64,000 bases of DNA from Vicia villosa (taxonomy: Eukaryota; Streptophyta; Magnoliopsida; Fabales; Fabaceae): assembly GCF_029867415.1 (NCBI RefSeq), contig NW_026705312.1:248001-312000 (forward strand). The letters run 5' to 3'. Within the stretch, counting starts at the first letter, position 1. Each line of letters begins with the position of its first letter. The notes under the pieces were generated by a model. It made no database searches, was not told where the DNA came from, and saw only the letters and a program-made list of their open reading frames with translations. The translations under genes were made by a program, and so were the position numbers. Positions 49,018 through 60,768 of this stretch are shown in pieces.

Positions 49018-49480
49018 GTTATATTAACATTTATAAGTTAGTGTATAGTAGAAGAAATTCATAATATTATTATTGAAAATAGTTATACAATAAAATAAGA
49101 TATAATATATAAAACGAATAAAATGTTAGACAATACTAGTATCTACAAAAATGATGATGTAAACACAAGAAGAAAAAAGAATAAATAAAACATAACTCTA
49201 GATGTTATGAGCCGTAGAAAAAATTGAAAAATTTCCGTCTACTACATTAGCGCCATTTTTTAAAAAAAAATTGCTTCCGTTGGGATTCGAACCGCGACCA
49301 CATGTTTTAAGCTCCGAAAAAGTTAGTTTCAACGCCTTTTTTGCAAGCTCCTTTTATTCAATTTTTTGTCTTTAAAAAAAAAACTATTTTTTTCATAAGA
49401 GCTTTATGAAAAATGTGTTTGGTCCTCCATCTGCTTATAAGGAGAAGAAAAATATATAAAAAGTTGGGCCAAACGAAATT
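48783..49480. mobile_element. TIR element containing a (TA)n core
   Basis: The left end GCTCGTTTGATCCAACTTTT is mirrored on the minus strand at the right end by TTTCGTTTGGCCCAACTTTT. Subterminal AAAGTTAAAGTTAAAAATAA and its mirrors support one element. A (TA)n of about 95 bp sits at 48918-49012. No coding. Superfamily not assigned. Confidence 0.6.
48918..49012. repeat. (TA)n microsatellite
   Basis: About 95 bases of alternating TA, inside the TIR element at 48783-49480. Confidence 0.95.
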
Positions 49481-50302
49481 TACATATCATACATAAACTT
49501 ACTTCAACAAATTAAACAAAATCGATACCTACATATCATTCCGCAATGTATAAATGCAAATTTTCCATTAGAATAAAGGAAAAATAGAGAGAGAATCACT
49601 CAGAGATAAAATAAATAAGGGTTAATAGTACTTTACTTTCTTGGAATATGAGCGTGTTTCGGTTTACTTTGCACCGTTGCCAAAGACAGGTTTTGACAAT
49701 AGTTTTTTTTGAAAAAACCGTTGCCAAAAGATAGGGAAAAGGAAAAGCAAAATTCGCTAACGATGGGGTGAATTACTATTAACCCAATAAATAATAACAC
49801 ATGAAAAGTAAAAAAGACAAAATAATCCTAAAATCTTTCATCAAATACAACCTATAAATGTAAATTTTTGACCCAACTGAAAATAAATTAAATCACACTA
49901 TCTTTCTTTCAAACTTTTACTTTACAACAGGTAATCTCAACTGATAATTGATATAGTTAAGTTCAACTTCATAATTAAAATTAAAAATTTTATATTTACA
50001 ATTGTGTGTATAAATTTTTAATGATTTATCACTTGGTTTACATAACAAAAAAATTTCATTTTCCAAAATTTTCAAAATAATAAGCTAGCTTTCTTATATT
50101 TCAAAGAAGGAACATATTAAGTTTTTTAGTAAGGAAGTAAATATTAATTATAACTACAATTACAATTATTATTATAAAAAAATACAAATAGTTATAATTG
50201 TTATATAATATTATAAAACAAAAAAATAGCTTAGTTAATCATTAATCATTATATAATTAATACACACTAGAGGCATGCCTTGAAGAATTGCTGTTATGGA
50301 AG
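49481..50302. other. Intergenic, downstream of the AP2/ERF gene
   Basis: AT-rich. The 3'UTR and polyadenylation site of the minus-strand AP2/ERF gene must lie here. CCGTTGCCAAAGAC and its inverted variants at about 49672-49732 (CGTTGCCAAAAG) may mark a decayed TIR element; nothing more can be supported. Confidence 0.45.
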
Positions 50303-50842
50303 TTAAATCTCCGGCACCGCTGCAACGTTAACAGAGTAAGTCCACCACGTTCCCTTCACAAGCTCCGGCAACTCAATCTCACCCCAAAAATCATCACCAC
50401 CACCACCACCGGAATCAATGCTACTATCCTCCGGCGTCGTAACCATCATTCGAGCTGCTTTAGCTGCCGCTGCTTGAATATCTCTAGCCGTACACAAATC
50501 CGGCGGAGGAAGCAACGGAAGACGGTGCACGTCATCTGGAAAATTAAGCTGCGCCTTCCGACCTTTCAAACAGTACGCAGCAACGTCGTAAGCCTTTGCC
50601 GCCATCTCCGGCGCCGGAAAAGACCCTAGCCATATCCGCGACTTCTTCCGTGGCTCTCGAATTTCCGACACCCATTTCCCCCACCGCCGTTTCCGGACAC
50701 CATGGTAAACCGGATGCCGCGTTCCTCCACGGACGTTTCCGGAATTCACGGCTGAATTTTCGGGTGTAACGGTTTTATCTGTAACGGTTTTTACTGCCAC
50801 GTCAGCTTTTTGTGTGAAGTTCAAATGGTGCTTCTCCTCCAT
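50303..50842 (-). CDS. AP2/ERF transcription factor, DREB-type, single exon
   Basis: A 179-residue nuclear DNA-binding protein with one AP2/ERF domain at about residues 43-101. It runs [20 protein letters not shown], then [20 protein letters not shown] and [12 protein letters not shown], with the trailing NFPDD. Val and Glu at the diagnostic positions (the V of WV and the E of IRE, V14/E19 in family numbering) give the DREB signature rather than A/D of ERFs. The [11 protein letters not shown] segment and the [14 protein letters not shown] motif after the domain are typical of ERF group III (DREB A-4-like). A Gly- and acid-rich C-terminus ([19 protein letters not shown]) resembles an activation region. 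Unusual: YHG in place of the near-invariant YRG. Single-exon structure is normal. Start: first ATG, with a TATA box about 200 bases upstream. Likely a stress or developmental regulator; the specific orthologue is not determined. Confidence 0.93.
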   Translation of the reverse strand: MEEKHHLNFTQKADVAVKTVTDKTVTPENSAVNSGNVRGGTRHPVYHGVRKRRWGKWVSEIREPRKKSRIWLGSFPAPEMAAKAYDVAAYCLKGRKAQLNFPDDVHRLPLLPPPDLCTARDIQAAAAKAARMMVTTPEDSSIDSGGGGGDDFWGEIELPELVKGTWWTYSVNVAAVPEI

Positions 50843-51041
50843 TCAGATTTTTTGTGTGTGTTTGAGTTTTAACTTCGATGCTAGTTATAATAACGAAGTT
50901 CACAATTGCGAATGGTGTGGAATTACTGAAATGTCCTTGATTAAAAGAGTAAGAAAAAGAGAAGAAAAGTTAGTGAAATCTATTTTGATACGTAAGAAAG
51001 GACCAGCATGAAATTAAAGATGGCAATGGCGTGTTTCAGTG

Positions 51042-51049
51042 CTTTTATA
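51042..51049 (-). promoter_or_regulatory. TATA box of the AP2/ERF gene
   Basis: TATAAAAG on the minus strand, 200 bases upstream of the ATG at 50842. This implies a 5'UTR of roughly 165-175 bases that includes a CT/TG-rich stretch. No other promoter elements were singled out. Confidence 0.55.
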
Positions 51050-51059
51050 ATTATAAGGA

Positions 51060-52840
51060 GCTGCAACAGTACAAATGATGCTATATTTGGGTTTTAATTC
51101 ATCATCGTTTGACTATAGTTTGGTCCACTTGTAATATTAATCTCTCTTCATATATTAATTAAGTTAATTATAACTTAAACAGAATAAAACATTAAATATA
51201 TTTGATTGTAATTTTAACCTCTCGGTCACCTTATTTGAAACTATCTAATTGTGTTTTATTTCTGCTAATTTTTGTGTAAAAATGAGTGATGTCATATATG
51301 TTAAAATATTGTGATATGCTATTAGAATGACAATAGTCTTTTAGTCGTGCAAGATGAGGCCACATTACATATTTTATAAAATATTAGATTAGTTAAATTA
51401 TAATTGAATAAGATTTTTATTTATTTATTATGGTTAAACCCTGTTAATATGTACAAGATGTCTAAAATTTGAGATGATTGTGTGTAAATTCGTCGGCATG
51501 CACTAGTTATTTATATATTATTAGTTAAATTATAAAGCATATAAGATTTTAAGTGAAGTTTAAAACGAATCTAAATCTATATATTTATGAACAACCAATA
51601 AGAAGAGAGAAAATTTAAATTTATTTAAAATTTAATTTTGTTTTTAATTAGTAAAATATGGATGGTTGTGATAATGGAGGAGAGAGACATTTTTACTTTT
51701 ATTATTTAATTAATAAAACAATTATGATTGATTGTATGTAAATCTAATTGTTATATGGTTGTGTTCATTTAAATATTTTTTGGAATGGTGTTAAATTGTT
51801 TTAGTGACCAAAGAGATTATTTGGATGATTCGCGCGCCACTCTTCTTAAGAAGTACTATAGCAACAATGTCTCAAATTGTATCTAAGTTTCCAAGATAAA
51901 CCATCTAGTTATAGACTAGATTTGAGCCCTAGACTAGATTTGAGCCCTATTGGAGTGGATGATCCGTTCTAAAAATACACCATTAAATGTGACTAAATTT
52001 TGAATGGACAAAATTTATAAAAAGACAAGTTTTTTAAAGGACATAAAGGAAAGGAGAGGAGAGAAGAAAATACAAAATATGCTGAAGAGATGATTTTTTA
52101 AATTGATGGAAAAGAAAGGAGAAAAATGGTTTGAAGGTGCATCAAAAAGAAGAAGCAAAACATAAAGCTTGGAAATGCGTCAAGCTTTATGGTGTACTTT
52201 CCAATAAGCTTAATTTTTTATATAGTGTTGAAAAATATCCATTGTGTATAAGCTAATTTTAATTCGCATTCTAGCATTTTCAAATGGAGATTGTGCTTAA
52301 TTATACATGTCTTTCGACTTGAACCTTTTCATAGTGAATATGATTTAGATTTTGTTAGAGTGACTCATAGTCATGAAATCTATCTTTGACATTAAATTGT
52401 TGTAAATTTTGATGATATTTCAAAAGTTTTAAATAGTTTTTATCTCAATTTTAAGTGAAAAATAACATGTTCATTAAAGGCATGATGTAATGGACGCTCT
52501 AAAAATTTTGTATGAAATTCCCTAGAAAATGTCCCGGACTTTTCACATTCATGTAGGTGAGTCAAGCAAGACTACTATTATAACTAAGTATTCCACTTCT
52601 CATAAAGTATATACCTATTAAGAGTTCATATCATCTTATTCTCACACCGCTTCAAGAATCTCGCTTCTTTGATAATATGTTCATCTCATATTTCTTCATA
52701 ACTTGTTATTACTCCTTAAACCTAATTCTCTAGGTCTCCATTTGCTAAGACTGAGTTACCAACAATCATGAGTGTGATTCACATTTTTTAAGAAAATAGT
52801 CTCATTCTGTATGATTTTTTTTTTTTGTTTTCCTCTCTAG
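51060..52840. other. Intergenic; probably includes a decayed copia LTR
   Basis: AT-rich. A 20-odd-bp direct duplication (AGACTAGATTTGAGCCCT twice) lies at 51913-51950. The section about 52,500-52,840 directly follows, in minus-strand sense, the copia RNase H remnant, so it may be that element's 3' LTR. No ends or target duplication were recognised. Confidence 0.4.
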
Positions 52841-53656
52841 CTAATTATTTTGTCGAAGGATTGATTAAATTTTCATTAGTATATACATGATATACTATAA
52901 CAACTTTTTTGGAGAATAACTCTCTAACAATGTTGTGCTTAGAACATACATGTTGCATATTATTGCAATACTGATTCTTAACTTTTGTAATAGTCATGGT
53001 ACTATCACAATGGATCAACATAATTGATATCGATATTTGTCGTAAAAGAATCTTGGCTAGCAAACATCTCAACCAATTTTCCTATTTAATAGTTATTACT
53101 GGTGATATAATCACAAACTCCATAATAAATTGATTCAGTATTGTCCATTTCTTATATATCCAAGAGCTGACTCATACTCCAATTCTAAATATGTAGGGTT
53201 GCTTGGAAACTTTTGATAAGGTGTTCTTATATACTTCATTGTATCTTTTAAGGACAATAGGAAATATTTGATAACGTAATCCAAGATTCATAGCATTTTT
53301 AAGGTTTTTCATGCCAGTTCTATATGTATCGGGTCTACTGTTAACTTGCATAATAGTCCCATGACATATACAATATGCGGTCTGGTACAATAGGTGACAC
53401 ACCTTCAAAATTAATGATGCTTTCATATTCAGATTGTTTTAGATTTTCATCAATGTTCTTAAAGATTTTTACAATTAGATCATATGGTGTGAAAGTATGT
53501 TTAGCGTTAAAGTAATCATATTTCTTCTTAAATAATTCAATACAGTGAGACTAATGAAAATAAAGTCTTTTTTCTGACCTAAAAATTTTAATATCAAGGA
53601 TTACATTTTGTTTCTCTAAGATCTTTCATATCAAAGTTGTAAAATAAAAATGATTT

Positions 53657-53665
53657 AAGTGCATT
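53657..53665. repeat. LINE target duplication, left copy
   Basis: AAGTGCATT; the identical nine bases follow the LINE poly(A) at 54441-54449. Confidence 0.85.
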
Positions 53666-54440
53666 CACAACATTTGTCCCATATTATGGTTCCTCGTTTA
53701 CAAAATTTCCATGATGTAAAATCCTTAATCCTTGATATTTGTAGTAAGGAGGATAGTATGACTGCGGGTAGAGTTGCAGTTATGATTGATATTTTGTGGA
53801 GAAATCGGAACAATATGGTTTGGAACAATGAAAGAGATGAATACTCTAAACTTGGTTTGAATGCTTTTTGTAGTTGGCAAGAGTGGTTTCTGGCGGAACG
53901 ACATGGTATTAATGTGGAGAATAGGTCTATAAACCTGAGGTGGGAGCCGCCGGTGGAAGGAAGTATCAAATGTAATGTGGATGCGGGTTATAATAATATT
54001 CGGGGCACTACTAACCGGGGCTGGTGCATGAGAGATCATATGGGGAGTTTTATGTTTGCAGGTGCAGCTTGGGATTTTGGCCATTATCTGATTCTTGAAG
54101 CAGAAGCTTTGGCTCTTAATGAAGCTATTCAAAGAGCCATTGATATGCAGATGCAGAATGTTATTTTCGAAAGCAATTCCCAAAGAACGGTTCAAACTAT
54201 TCATAGCAATCACCAAGGTGTCTCAGAGTTTAGTTGCATAATTTCTTCTATTCATAGTTTGTTGTTTAATTTTCCTAACTTTGAGGTGAAGTTTGTTAAA
54301 CGCCAAGCGAATACGGTTGCTCACTCTATAGCAAAGGCGACCGATTCTTGGACTAGGCGTAGTTTATTTCATATGATACCTCTTTGTATTGAACAACTCT
54401 TACTTAATGATATGAATTGAATTTCTGTTTGTAAAAAAAA
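53666..54440 (+). pseudogene. 5'-truncated LINE, RNase H part
   Basis: Plus-strand C-terminal 250 codons of a LINE ORF2, ending at the stop TGA at 54418-54420. A short 3'UTR and an A run at 54433-54442 follow. It encodes VAVMIDILWRNRNNMVWNNE, EWFLAERHG and an RNase H domain (IKCNVDAGYNN, WCMRDHMG, EAEALALNEAI, FESNSQRTVQ, KFVKRQANTVAHS). It is closely similar to the C-terminus of the LINE at 4189-6268 and so belongs to the same family. The frame starts inside the insertion with no proper start codon. The perfect AAGTGCATT duplication defines the insertion, which disrupted the copia remnant. Confidence 0.9.
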
Positions 54441-54449
54441 AAGTGCATT
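54441..54449. repeat. LINE target duplication, right copy
   Basis: AAGTGCATT, matching 53657-53665. Confidence 0.85.
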
Positions 54450-55285
54450 AATAACATGAATATTTGAACCAAATATAAGTAAGTAATCTACATAGAAACA
54501 TATGATATTGCAAGCCTCATTTTCTAATTTTGTAGTAAATGCACTTGTCACTCCCATCACCTTAAACCCATTAAATATAATCAAATTGTTAAACTTGTCA
54601 TTCCATCAATATTACAAACCTTATGTTCTTTCCCATGAATTATAAAGCCTCCAGGTTGTTTCACGTAAATTTATACTTTTAATACATTATTTTGGCACTC
54701 GTTTAATGTACAAATCTATTGTGAATAGAAACAAGTGATATTAGTATCCTAATGGATGTTATCTTGGTGACTGGAGAAAAGGTGTAGAAGAAATATATAT
54801 TTTATTTATGTCAAATATTGTTTCATACAAGGCGAGCCTTGCATTTATCGATAATTCCATTAGGTTCTACTAAATGTGAAGTCTTCTTAGAATTTAGAGA
54901 ATTCATCTCATCATTTATGACTTCTTGCCACTAACCTCCTTATAAGGAAGACAAGGTGTCTTTGAAGTTTGTGAGATTATCCTCTAATGTATAAACCATG
55001 TAATGTTGTTTATAATATTTAGAGGTTTTTTCTTTATTACCTCTTTAAGGTTTTGTTTCATCTAATTTAAAGTTCCCACCACTCTTGATCACATAAATCT
55101 GATCACTTATGGTGCATTGTCTATTGATCAATTTATTTTCATAGAAAACAACATTATTGTTAATTGCATACACATTCAATACACCTTTATAGGTTCTATT
55201 AGCGAATTTATCTTTCTCGAGGTATGAGACTCGGGAATATGCCAAACAATTTCAAGTTCACCCACCAAAGAGATTAGTGTACTAG

Positions 55286-55286
55286 G

Positions 55287-55368
<82 letters not shown>
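55286..55368. repeat. (CT)n-(TA)n compound microsatellite
   Basis: About 24 bases of CT repeats followed by about 60 bases of TA, at the upstream end of the copia remnant. Same CT-then-TA arrangement as at 1177-1288. Confidence 0.95.
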
Positions 55369-55370
<2 letters not shown>

Positions 55371-55549
55371 TTTCACGATACATTCCAAAAACTATGTATA
55401 TAAACTATCAACCACGACATTTCTAATGATAAATCAACTTAATTACAAATTGTGGCAAAATTCCATTATACTGTATACTTTTTTCTAAAAATTACACTCT
55501 CAAAAGTGGTACTAAGACCATTCAAATATGGTACTAAGACTACTCAAAA

Positions 55550-55819
55550 GTGAACTACTTCAAGGTGGTGGTGGTGGATGGTTGCCTGGTGGAGGATGTG
55601 GATCCCAAGGTGGACCAAAATTTGGAAGATGAGCTTGAGACAATGCTTCCTCTAAAGGAAGTGGCACCCATTGAAGACGTCACTATGGAGGATGGGAACA
55701 CCCTAACAAAGATTTTTTCTAAAGACTCCCCAACACATAAGATGTCATTTTTATTGATTTTTATTTGCTTAACTCGTTCAGATAATATCGCCTTCTTTTT
55801 TGGGCCTTTTTTATTGTAA
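55550..55819 (+). other. Acidic coding-like stretch, unassigned
   Basis: An 89-codon plus-strand frame contains VDPKVDQNLEDELETMLPLK and EVAPIEDVTMEDGNTLTKI, then degrades. The acidic linker followed by TKI resembles the spacer before reverse transcriptase in Ty3 polyproteins. The match is loose and the region may equally be 3'UTR of the Ty3 remnant on the other strand. Not a gene I can name. Confidence 0.25.
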
Positions 55820-55939
55820 TTTTTACCTTTCTTTAGTTAAGGAATTTGTTATTTGTTTCCATACTTGGTGTCTGTGTTTTGTCTATGTCAAGTATAGATA
55901 TCTCCATGCATGAATTAAACACTTGTAGGAGTTTTGTCC

Positions 55940-56115
55940 ACGTAAAATATATCTCATAGGGAGTCGCTCATAGGCACAAGGTTCCCAGAGGGTTCCATTA
56001 TATACCCCATAGAGAGTTGTCTATAGGCACAAGGTTTCTCAAAAGGTTTCACCATATACCTCGTAGGGAGTCACCTGTAGGCGTAATGTTTCATAGAGAG
56101 TTCCAACATATTCTT
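55940..56115. repeat. 53-54-bp tandem repeats
   Basis: Three degenerate units start at 55955, 56008 and 56062. Each has CATAGGGAGTCGCTCATAGG-like, GGCACAAGGTTC and TTCCATTATATACC motifs. They lie immediately 3' (minus sense) of the Ty3 integrase remnant, the same position in which the complete Ogre-like element carries its tandem repeats. Confidence 0.75.
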
Positions 56116-56224
56116 CTGAGGAGTGTATGAAGCTTTCTCTGAGCTTTTTACATAGTTTTCAACACATAGTTTATTGAAACATTTAGAGCACCTCATTTAA
56201 AATCCATGTCCTTGCAAGGGAAAA

Positions 56225-56640
56225 GAGTGCACCATAATATGTTGTTGATTTATTAATCATAATTCAAAATATACATATTATATCTTCTCAAAGTCTTTAT
56301 TTAACTATAATAATGTCTTAATTTTAGTGTTTCACATTTTGGGGACCTTCTCTCCTTATAGGCTTTCTAATTTGTAAGCTTCATGACCAACTTCTATCAC
56401 ACTCAATAGAGCCTTTCCCATTTGGGGAATAGTTTGCCCATCATGGCTGGGGCGATTACCTGTTTTAATACCAAGTTGCCTCCCCTCATTATTTTGGGCT
56501 TTATCCTGGTATTATATCTCTTTGCCACTCCCTGCTTTGTTACAAACTTATTAATTTAGGCCATCTCTATGACTTCCTCTATCAAGTTGACCGAACTTTC
56601 CAGCCTCACCTTATTGCCTTCATTATCAAAGTGCTATTGT
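56225..56640 (-). pseudogene. Ty3/gypsy (Tat/Ogre-like) integrase C-terminal remnant
   Basis: Minus-strand translation reads VAKRYNTRIKPKIMRGGNLV then LKQVIAPAMMGKLFPKWERL, followed by stops, and ends KCETLKLRHYYS. The RYN...GNLVL...GKLxPxWExxY...RYYS pattern is the integrase C-terminal end of Tat-lineage Ty3 polyproteins. Multiple stops make it dead. With the tandem repeats on its 3' side it is probably the relic of an Ogre-type element. Confidence 0.65.
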
Positions 56641-56959
56641 CACAATGTAGTTATGTTGATTTCAACTGAGAGGATCACATATGACCCATAAATAATTCTA
56701 AAGGGGTCTTTTGTTTTTTGGATGTGGGGTGTATTAGACAAATGACGCCAAACACAAGAGATAAAAGGGGGTTTAATTGTGTGGATTTGAAAAACTGTAT
56801 TCAAATAAAAAACTTTGATAAATTTATAGTTTAAAACAAGTTTGTAAAACAAACAAGAGATAAGCAGCGAAATAAAGAAAATCATATTAGAAAGAAAGAA
56901 ATACATCGGAAGTAAATAAATTACTAAAATATAAAGATATAATGGATGAGAAAGATACA

Positions 56960-57365
56960 CCGAATAATTATATAGGTTCAGCCTAAATACTTAGCCTACT
57001 CCTCTCCTCAACAATTTCTTCTTGAGAATTTCGAATATGATGTGATCTTTTTACAGGTTTTGTCCACAAACCTCCTTACAAATAAATTGGAGTTTTATAT
57101 TGGCTATCCTCCAAATGAAACTAGAGTGTTAACCATGTAAACTCCCAACCAAACATGATACTTTAACACCAGGACAATCTCGAACCAAATGAGAGGGCTA
57201 AGCTCATGATCAAAACGTGAGATTTTAATAGACTGATCTCAAAACCAAATAGAGGTTTTACCAAGTTCACCTCAAAAAACAAACAAGAGATTTTTAATTG
57301 GTTTAGCTCAGAACCAAAACAACCTTCTTACAAGAGAAATATTACATTAATGCACCACACTAGAA
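56960..57365 (-). mobile_element. LTR fragment (inverted relative to 34.3-35.1 kb)
   Basis: Repeated phrases AACCAAATGAGAGGGCTAAG, GAACCAAA and CTCAAAACCAAATAGAGG, each beside short pyrimidine stretches. Their reverse complements resemble the GGTTTGGTTCGGAGGATAGC-type units at 34780-34960. They are probably pieces of one dispersed LTR family, continued at 58125-58800 after the simple repeats and hAT MITE. Confidence 0.35.
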
Positions 57366-57369
57366 CCAA

Positions 57370-57400
57370 ACTACCACACACACACACACATACAGATATG

Positions 57401-57447
<47 letters not shown>

Positions 57448-57600
57448 AAATAGACAAATATATAGATAGATAGACAGATAGATAGATAGATAGATATAGA
57501 GAGGGATGGAGAAAAATAGATGGATAAATAGATAGATAGATAGATAGATGGATAGATAAATAAATAGATAGATAAGTCAATAAATAGATAGATATATAAC
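57370..57600. repeat. (CA)n, (TA)n and (GATA)n simple repeats
   Basis: CACA repeats (57372-57390), TA repeats (57403-57442) and then about 130 bases of degenerate GATA/TAGA tetranucleotides (57460-57597). Confidence 0.95.
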
Positions 57601-57727
57601 TTGAGAAAAAGAGGTAAAAGAGTGATAAGTAGTATTCAAAATATGTTTTTTGGTTTGAATAAAATGAGTCCTTTATTTATAGGACAAAGCGTGGCTCAAA
57701 ATGGAAAGAATCCACGGGTAATGCTCG

Positions 57728-58116
<389 letters not shown>

Positions 58117-58124
58117 AATGCTCG

Positions 58125-58800
58125 TAATCTGTAATTCATATCACGTTATCGATTATGTAGTTCAAATATGGAAGTTTTTTAAATAGCATTGCCACTAATC
58201 GATTAGGAGATCTAATAATTGATTATTAGGGTTACAAAAGTGATAATTGACCTTATTAGGCTAATTGTTTGTGCCATACTAAAACCCTCTTAATTGATTA
58301 AAATTAGTCTTTAATCTATTATCTAGGCAAAAAGAGATTTTTCGGGAAGTTTTTATAAAATGATAGAGGCTTTCTAATCATTTAATTGTGTGTATATTTT
58401 GCCTTAGTAACTCAAAGCTAATCTTATACCTTTACAAACATATATCTCTTGACAGAAACACAACGAGATTTCACACTTTATATCCTCTACAACTCTAAAG
58501 ATTCAATATCCCTTTCTTAATTCAACACTTCATATGGGACTTGAATTCTTCTATCTAATGAGGTTTGATAACTCTTATTAATAGGTACCATCATCAGAGA
58601 GATTTCTTGACTGAGATTATCAGGGACTTCACTGAATGCCACTGATATTAGGTGTTTTCCTCTTATAGATAGACTTTGACATTTTGATCTCCAAGTGTAA
58701 CAATTTGATCATCACATCAAATGAAAACTTCACCTCACAGTGTGGAACTAAGTGTTTGTAGGTTCAATCAATAAGTGATCAGAGCTACATAATTCATACA
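58125..58800. mobile_element. LTR fragment with CTAATCGATTAGG motif
   Basis: Contains ACTAATCGATTAGGAGATCT and AATTGATTATTAGGGTTAC, as in 24.1-24.4 kb. It continues as non-coding sequence similar in style to 24.5-24.9 kb. Ends not resolved. Confidence 0.35.
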
Positions 58801-59680
58801 TATCATGGTTTGGTTTTGATGTTGACAACTTAGTTTCAGTAGTGACAACTTATGAAGATGCAACCTTTTATGTCAAGCAGTCAAAGATGCACATGACAAT
58901 TTGTTCAAAGCTTTTCCTCTGAATCATGCTGATGAATTAAGGTTTAGTGACTACCGATGAAGGAATCCAACTTTAATATATCTCAATACTAATTTCCAAT
59001 AATACTCAAGAAAAGTGCTTATATGATCGATGTATTCGGAAAAGTCTCGAAGCTTCAAAGTGTGAAAGAGATGAATTGTGAATGCTCACCTAGTCATGCC
59101 TGAGTGATCAGTGTTTTGTAAAAACACAAGGGGAATTTTCATAAAGTAATATGACTATATAACACACAAGAGAATTATTTTTTATTTCATAAATAATTTA
59201 ATTTAACTAATTATTTTTTAAAATAAATCAGTAATATTAATAAAAAATACACTTGTAAAAAGAGTAATTAATATATCTAAAAACTTATTAAAGAAATCCT
59301 ATATTAAGAAACAATTTTTTAAAGACTTTTATAACAGTCCAATTCTCGTTGTTTAGTTGAACAGCTAATTAACCTTTTTTTTTTCTAAAAAAAACTCAAT
59401 TATTCTAACAAGTGTTGTTAAAAAAATTATGAACTGAATCGTATCGTCAAACCAAAACTGTACTAGATATAAAAAATAATCGAATTATTATATTTGGTTA
59501 GTGAAGCAAATTATATTGTACAAATAATTTTAAAACCGAATCGAAACTGTAACCGAACTGAATCAAAATTATAAGCGAACCGAAATTAAAAATGAAAAAT
59601 ACAAAAAAATTAGTTTTAATTTTAAAAAAAAATTAAAAATAGTTTAATGGTTCAGTTCTTTAATAAATTGTTTGGTTTGA
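58801..59680. other. Intergenic, no gene recognised
   Basis: AT-rich. Decayed AAACCGAATCGAAACTGTAA / CGAACCGAAATT phrases at 59520-59590 resemble hAT-like subterminal repeats. Nothing else supported. Confidence 0.45.
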
Positions 59681-59960
59681 CACTACTAGAAATACACGTA
59701 TTTCCTGCGGAATTACCTGCGGATTTTTGCCAAATTTCCGCAGGAAACGTATTTCCTGCGGATTTTCCTGCGGTTTTATGTCCCCAGCTAAAACCTTCGT
59801 GGGTAATATTTTTCGCAGGTAATTCCGTAGGTAATTCCGCAGCTAAATCCGCAGGAAACAGTTCGCAGAAAAATCCGCAGGTAAATCCGCAGCTAATTCC
59901 ACAGGTAAATCCGCAGGAAGTAAATTCCGCAGGTAAATCCGCAGCTAACTGTTTTCAAAA
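59681..59960 (+). mobile_element. CACTA (En/Spm) transposon left end with subterminal repeats
   Basis: CACTACTAGAAATACACG at 59681 is a canonical CACTA terminus. It is followed by about 15 copies, in both orientations, of a TTCCTGCGG / CCGCAGGTAAATCCGCAG motif over 260 bp, the expected transposase-binding subterminal array. The right terminus (TTTCTAGTAGTG) was not found up to 64000. The element is therefore either truncated or continues beyond the window, in which case the gene fragments at 60.7-63.6 kb would be internal to it. Confidence 0.7.
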
Positions 59961-60344
59961 TTTTAAAAAAATAAAAATAATTTTTTTGATAAATTGACAC
60001 TGAAATTTTCCTATGCAATAATTTAATGTGAAACAAAGTCTGCCACTAGCTTCATCATAAGAGTTTATCTTCTCTTTGGGAAATAAATTAAATTAATCAA
60101 TTTAAGTGAAATGGGAAATAAATTTCACTTATATAATTATGCTTAAAACAACTCACTAGAGTAAAGTTATCCAACTTTTTAAATGAAAAAAATACAAATT
60201 TACCAAAAATATATTGTAGCTCTAGGGGGAGTTCTCCAATGGCACATTTCAGTTGTGATAAATGGAAAAACAGATGGGCCTTAGATTGGCAAGGTAGTTT
60301 AAGTACCTACGCCAGTGCTACGACCTCAGTTCCCTTGCAACCTC

Positions 60345-60505
60345 ACTTGCTGCAACTTGTAGAAGTCAAGGTGGAGAAATCAAAAGAGATCATATGATGC
60401 AGTTGCAGTCCATTGTTGAGAGAGTATAAAAAGTTTCTCACTGCTTCAGCTTGCAGAAGTTCAAGGTGGAAAAATCAAAAGAGATCATATGACACAGTGG
60501 CAGTT
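60345..60505. repeat. Two-copy direct repeat, about 95-bp offset
   Basis: AGGTGGAGAAATCAAAAGAG plus ATCATATGATGCAGTTGCAG (about 60369) recurs as AGGTGGAAAAATCAAAAGAG plus ATCATATGACACAGTGGCAG (about 60465). It lies just downstream (minus sense) of the BOR fragment and may be duplicated 3' flanking sequence. Confidence 0.7.
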
Positions 60506-60768
60506 GTCATTTAACAGCCTTGTGGACAGATTCAGTGTAAAAATAATACTCGGGTACATAATAGTAGTTGACTGTGTGGAACGCATTCGTGTAGTCATCG
60601 TACTGGTATCCGTTAAATTGAGATCTGACAGAGTAGAAAGCAAATGGATTTTAAAATTTACACTGCCGAATATTGATTCAATGGCCACCGATGTGATCGT
60701 TGCGTGAATGCATGGAATTGCGACGACAGAATTTAAATCCAAAACAAACATCATAAAGCTTAGTATAC

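Larger units (their letters stand above)
52841..55270 (-). pseudogene. Decayed Ty1/copia polyprotein
   Basis: Minus-strand remnants in the right order, with stops and frameshifts. At about 54900-54935, WQEVINDEMNSL is the start of RT; at about 54630-54690, IYVKQPGGFIIHGKEHKVC is an RT motif. At about 54480-54520, CFYVDYLLIFGSNIHVIN is the active site, with YVDD changed to YVDY. At about 53270-53320, LKNAMNLGLRYQIFPIVLKR lies after RT. At about 52860-53000, IHCDSTMTITKVKNQYCNN through NLINPSTK is copia RNase H. The loss of a catalytic Asp and several stops mean it is dead. A LINE inserted between RT and the RNase H region (53666-54440). Flanking LTRs were not resolved. Confidence 0.8.

Noticed and set aside
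49281..49297. tRNA-like B box (GGTTCGAATCC on the minus strand), suggesting a SINE or tRNA
   Set aside because: No A box, cloverleaf or poly(A) tail at suitable spacing; it sits inside a TIR element.
50288..50629. 113-codon plus-strand frame opposite the AP2/ERF gene
   Set aside because: Antisense shadow of a well-supported coding sequence.
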